5,788 bases of DNA from Cytophagales bacterium. GTDB taxonomy: Bacteria > Bacteroidota > Bacteroidia > Cytophagales > Cyclobacteriaceae. The first letter of the stretch is position 1. Every line of letters begins with the position of its first letter. Positions 4,824 through 5,788 of the stretch are shown one piece after another. Location: positions 1 to 5,788 of the forward strand of contig JAJCYL010000041.1 of NCBI GenBank assembly GCA_029262955.1. The letters are read 5' to 3'. Made by a program: the position numbers and the translations under genes. The notes under the pieces were generated by a model that did no database searches, was not told the DNA's origin, and saw only the letters and a list, made by a program, of their open reading frames with translations.

Positions 4824-5788
4824 TTATTTCTTACGGATTATCAAAAGACCTAAGAAAGTTATTAGGCCGTTCAATATGACTATTTCAAAACCGAACTTAT
4901 AGCCTCCCAATAGGATTTCTGAATTGATGTTAATCAAGTAGGAAATAAAAGGAGATGCAATGCAGATCGGCAATACCCATTTGTCTTTGATATTATAGGT
5001 GGTCAACATGCCAAACGAGAATAGTCCCAGAAGTGGGCCATAGGTATAACCTGCAGCTACAAAAACCGCTGTAATGACACTTTGATCATTGATAGCATTG
5101 AAAATGAGGATGACGAAAAACAGAATTACCGAAAATGCCAGGTGAACTTTAATCCGGGTTGAGCTATTGAATGGTTTTCCTTTTTCAAAACCCAAGAAAT
5201 CAACACAGAAAGAGGTAGTTAAGGCAGTCAAGGCTGAGTCGGCGCTTGAATAGGCAGCAGCAACTATGCCCAGTAGAAAAGTAATACCGGCAACCAAGTT
5301 GAACTCGCTGACTGCCAGCATTGGATACAAATTATCAGATCGTTCTGGAAGGGTTATATTTTGAACATCAGCATAGTGATATAGTAAAGCACCTAACGAT
5401 AAAAACATCAGGTTGACTATCACCAGTATCACACAAAACCACAACATGTTTTTTTGGGCTTCACCAATATTCTTACAGGTCAAGTTTTTCTGCATCATGT
5501 CCTGGTCTAAGCCAGTCATTACAATAGCTATAAAGGCACCAGAAAAGAATTGTTTGAAAAAATTGTTTCCTGGTTGCCAATCCCACACGAACATTTTAGA
5601 GTGAGGACCATCTTGAACGATACTCATTAACTCCCCGAAGCTAAGATTGAGATCAGAGATGATGAGGTAAATAGTTACCGCTACGGCGGCGATCATAAAG
5701 AAAGTCTGCAATGTATCTGTCCAAACAACTGTTTTTATTCCACCCTTGTAGGTATAGAGCCAAATGAGTGCTATCGTAACTAATACCG
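4824..5788 (-). CDS. Sodium:solute symporter, C-terminal part (5' end outside window)
   Basis: The last 320 residues of an Na+-coupled solute transporter of the SSS (SGLT-like) family; full members are about 490-560 residues, so roughly two thirds are seen. The frame stays open to the right edge, and the first visible part includes TYKGGIKTVVWTDTLQT, a strongly conserved SSS segment, so the gene does not start at the TTG near 5711. Other family signs are GLDQDMMQKNL (visible residues 92-102) and SSADSALTALTTSF (180-193), which contains the small hydroxyl residues expected at the sodium site. About eight to nine hydrophobic helices follow one another and the chain ends with IIRKK. The substrate (sugar, proline, sialic acid or other) cannot be assigned. 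There is no obvious terminator between it and the convergent adenosyltransferase gene. Confidence 0.92.
   Translation of the reverse strand, partial: VLVTIALIWLYTYKGGIKTVVWTDTLQTFFMIAAVAVTIYLIISDLNLSFGELMSIVQDGPHSKMFVWDWQPGNNFFKQFFSGAFIAIVMTGLDQDMMQKNLTCKNIGEAQKNMLWFCVILVIVNLMFLSLGALLYHYADVQNITLPERSDNLYPMLAVSEFNLVAGITFLLGIVAAAYSSADSALTALTTSFCVDFLGFEKGKPFNSSTRIKVHLAFSVILFFVILIFNAINDQSVITAVFVAAGYTYGPLLGLFSFGMLTTYNIKDKWVLPICIASPFISYLININSEILLGGYKFGFEIVILNGLITFLGLLIIRKK

Noticed and set aside
5711..5713. TTG at 5711 as start of the symporter
   Set aside because: The frame continues upstream to the window edge with the conserved segment TYKGGIKTVVWTDT, so the gene is partial rather than starting there.

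Overview
The window looks like chromosomal DNA of a Bacteroidota bacterium, probably a marine or soil Cytophagales-type lineage. This rests on moderately AT-rich DNA, genes mostly without clear Shine-Dalgarno sequences, a secreted sugar isomerase-like protein with an RR-NFL signal, a MacB/LolD-type ATPase, a PduO-type adenosyltransferase and a GxxExxY protein. The assignment is by protein style only; there is no rRNA or marker gene.

Layout. Positions 1-703 are a tandem repeat array with five visible units (about 160 bp; one short unit of 109 bp) that enters from the left edge. Each full unit carries two hairpin-forming segments, and no convincing gene lies in it. Then come three plus-strand housekeeping or metabolic genes: a TauE/SafE-family membrane permease (822-1562), a signal-peptide-bearing hydroxypyruvate isomerase-like TIM-barrel protein (1627-2535) and an ABC transporter ATPase (2610-3317). 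Positions 3320-4263 hold the most unusual part: a tandem cluster of related elements bounded by a ~20-bp inverted repeat. One is full length (473 bp) and encodes an intact minus-strand GxxExxY protein, a predicted PD-(D/E)XK nuclease. Two are deletion derivatives (188 and 171 bp) that keep both ends and only remnants of the gene, and one is a tiny stub. They are joined by a 26-bp linker repeated three times. The cluster starts two bases after the ABC stop codon and ends nine bases before the next start codon. After it come a PduO-type cob(I)alamin adenosyltransferase (4273-4821, plus) and, tail to tail with a 2-bp gap, the C-terminal two thirds of a sodium:solute symporter (minus, running off the right edge).

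How they work together. The ordinary genes do not form an obvious single pathway: anion/organosulfur export, periplasmic sugar-acid isomerisation, an ABC ATPase without its permease, cobalamin cofactor assembly, and Na+-coupled uptake. The notable biology is in the two repeat systems. The GxxExxY cluster resembles an autonomous element with MITE-like (internally deleted, ends-only) relatives, which would make the GxxExxY nuclease a candidate mobility protein; this is inference from structure, since no movement can be seen in one sequence.
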